Shown here: one piece after another, positions 5,373-6,382 of the stretch | How the letters are laid out: each line of letters begins with the position of its first letter | How positions within the stretch are numbered: position 1 is the stretch's first letter | DNA from: Rhodobacterales bacterium UBA3089 | GTDB taxonomy: Bacteria > Pseudomonadota > Alphaproteobacteria > Rhodobacterales > Rhodobacteraceae | Reading direction: 5' to 3' | DNA: 6,382 nucleotides | NCBI GenBank assembly: GCA_002367255.1 | Contig: DFBD01000131.1 | Coordinates: 7,533 to 13,914, forward strand | Made by a program: the position numbers and the translations under genes | Notes under the pieces: model-generated | The model's database searches: none | The model's input: the letters and a program-made list of their open reading frames with translations, nothing else | Told to the model about the DNA's origin: nothing

Positions 5373-6332
5373 ATGAGCTTCAAGGTCCAACCTGCATCAC
5401 CCGCCCGCCCGAACCGCTGCCAATTGTTCGGCCCCGGCTCTCGTCCGGCGATTTTTGAAAAAATGGCGACAAGTGCTGCGGATGTTATCAATCTGGATCT
5501 GGAAGATTCCGTTGGCCCTGCCGACAAAGACGAGGCCCGCGCCAACGTCATTAAAGCCATCAACGAAATGGATTGGGGCACCAAAACCCTTTCGGTTCGC
5601 ATCAACGGGCTGGACACCGAATTCTGGTATCGCGATGTGGTTGACCTTCTGGAACAAACAAACGGGCGCCTCGATCAGATCATGATCCCCAAGGCAGGCT
5701 GTGCCGCTGACATCTACGCCGTGGACGCATTGGTAAGCGCGATCGAGGCTGCCAAAGGCCGCACCAAACCGATCGACTTCGAAGTTATCATCGAAACCGC
5801 CGCCGGCCTGTCCCACGTCGAAGAAATCGCCGCCTCCAGCCCGCGCATGGTCGCGATGAGCCTCGGCGCCGCCGATTACGCCGCCTCTATGGGTATGCAA
5901 ACCACCGGCATCGGTGGCACGCAGGAAAATTACTATATGCACACACCAAACGGCGACAAGCACTGGGGTGACCCGTGGCACGCCGTCACCGTCGCCATCG
6001 TCGCAGCCTGTCGCACCCACGGCCTGTTGCCTGTCGATGGCCCGTTCGGCGATTTTTCGGACGACGAGGGTTTCAGGGCACAAGCACGTCGTGTCGCTAC
6101 GCTGGGTATGGCCGGAAAATGGGCCATCCATCCCAAACAAGTCGCACTTGCAAACGAGGTGTTCACCCCCTCCGAAGCTCAGGTCACCGAAGCCCGCGAG
6201 ATCCTCGCCGCCATGGAAGTCGCCAAAGCCGAGGGGCAGGGCGCGGCCGTATACAAAGGCCGTCTGATCGATATCGCCTCGATTAAACAGGCCGAGGTTA
6301 TTGTGAAGCAGGCGGAAATGATTGTAGGCTAA
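5373..6332 (+). CDS. mcl1: L-malyl-CoA / beta-methylmalyl-CoA lyase
   Basis: This 319-residue enzyme belongs to the CitE/HpcH-HpaI aldolase superfamily (TIM barrel, Mg2+-dependent, cytosolic). In the ethylmalonyl-CoA pathway it reversibly cleaves beta-methylmalyl-CoA to glyoxylate and propionyl-CoA, and it also interconverts malyl-CoA with glyoxylate and acetyl-CoA. The sequence is of the Rhodobacter Mcl1 type: an RPNRCQLFGPGSRP start, NLDLEDSV (40-47), Arg76 in SVRING, Glu141 in EVIIETAAG and Asp168 in LGAADYAASMG as metal/substrate residues, GIGGTQENYY (179-188), and GKWAIHPKQVALANEVFTP (248-266). In Rhodobacter a second enzyme, Mcl2, hydrolyses malyl-CoA, so this one is a lyase and not a thioesterase. 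AAGGA nine bases upstream supports the ATG. No other ethylmalonyl-CoA pathway gene is in the window. It is separated from the exporter by 105 bases with a probable promoter of its own. Confidence 0.96.
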   Translation: MSFKVQPASPARPNRCQLFGPGSRPAIFEKMATSAADVINLDLEDSVGPADKDEARANVIKAINEMDWGTKTLSVRINGLDTEFWYRDVVDLLEQTNGRLDQIMIPKAGCAADIYAVDALVSAIEAAKGRTKPIDFEVIIETAAGLSHVEEIAASSPRMVAMSLGAADYAASMGMQTTGIGGTQENYYMHTPNGDKHWGDPWHAVTVAIVAACRTHGLLPVDGPFGDFSDDEGFRAQARRVATLGMAGKWAIHPKQVALANEVFTPSEAQVTEAREILAAMEVAKAEGQGAAVYKGRLIDIASIKQAEVIVKQAEMIVG

Positions 6333-6333
6333 C

Positions 6334-6351
6334 TCCAAATTAATTTTTGGA
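6334..6351 (+). other. AT-rich hairpin after mcl1, overlapping a possible ribosome site
   Basis: TCCAAA (6334-6339) pairs with TTTGGA (6346-6351) around a 6-base loop, directly after the mcl1 stop. The core AAATTAATTT is itself palindromic. It is weak and lacks a following T-run, so it is a poor terminator. Its 3' arm overlaps the GGAAG (6349-6353) that probably serves the next gene. Confidence 0.3.
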
Positions 6352-6363
6352 AGCCATATCATT

Positions 6364-6382
6364 ATGAAACTGAATATCCTGA
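6364..6382 (+). CDS. Possible start of the next gene (partial)
   Basis: An ATG at 6364 opens a frame reading MKLNIL to the window edge, with GGAAG at 6349-6353 ten bases upstream. A Met-Lys followed by hydrophobic residues could begin a signal peptide or just a cytosolic beta-strand; six residues cannot decide. It lies 31 bases after the mcl1 stop on the same strand and may be co-transcribed with it. Confidence 0.4.

Noticed and set aside
5397..6362. Long open frame (321 codons) on the minus strand opposite mcl1
   Set aside because: It is antisense to a clear mcl1 with strong family signatures; its translation is rich in Gly, Asp and His with no domain pattern, typical of a shadow frame in GC-rich coding DNA.
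1..6382. Searched for mobile elements, CRISPR arrays, tRNA or rRNA genes and toxin-antitoxin pairs
   Set aside because: No transposase or integrase motifs, regular repeat-spacer units, tRNA-like cloverleaf or rRNA sequence were found; the small genes are membrane proteins and not toxin-antitoxin-like.

Overview
The window reads as chromosomal DNA of an alphaproteobacterium, most likely Rhodobacteraceae (Roseobacter group). Three things point there: an almost full-length match in character to the Rhodobacter-type L-malyl-CoA/beta-methylmalyl-CoA lyase of the ethylmalonyl-CoA pathway; a def / def-like / fmt cluster with a degenerate second deformylase, an arrangement I associate with Rhodobacterales; and moderate-to-high GC with matching codon use. 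No phage, transposon, CRISPR, tRNA or rRNA signal is visible, and every complete gene looks intact.

Left part (1-2699). A plus-strand gene ends at base 60. It converges on a minus-strand block that runs right to left: def (peptide deformylase), a def-like paralogue that lacks two key catalytic residues, fmt (methionyl-tRNA formyltransferase), then two small three-helix membrane proteins of the YeaQ/GlsB (transglycosylase-associated) type. def, def-like and fmt overlap and should be translationally coupled. Together they add and remove the formyl group of initiator methionine. The gap between the converging genes (61-148) holds a strikingly structured inverted-repeat element preceded by a short direct repeat.

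Right part (2787-6382). After an 87-96 base divergent intergenic region come three plus-strand genes: a MalY/PatB-type PLP-dependent C-S beta-lyase, a Bcr/CflA-type 12-helix drug/metabolite exporter, and mcl1. The exporter's leader contains a nested hairpin whose 3' arm covers its only Shine-Dalgarno-like bases. mcl1 probably has its own promoter with a perfect TTGACA -35 box; the region also carries a spaced CGTTTGC/GCAAACG pair. A new plus-strand gene appears to begin at 6364 and runs off the window.

Overall this is mainly housekeeping and central-metabolism DNA. The items most worth a second look are the structured element at 89-142, the conserved-looking deformylase pseudo-enzyme, and the exporter leader hairpin. 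I do not see a clearly new multi-gene system.
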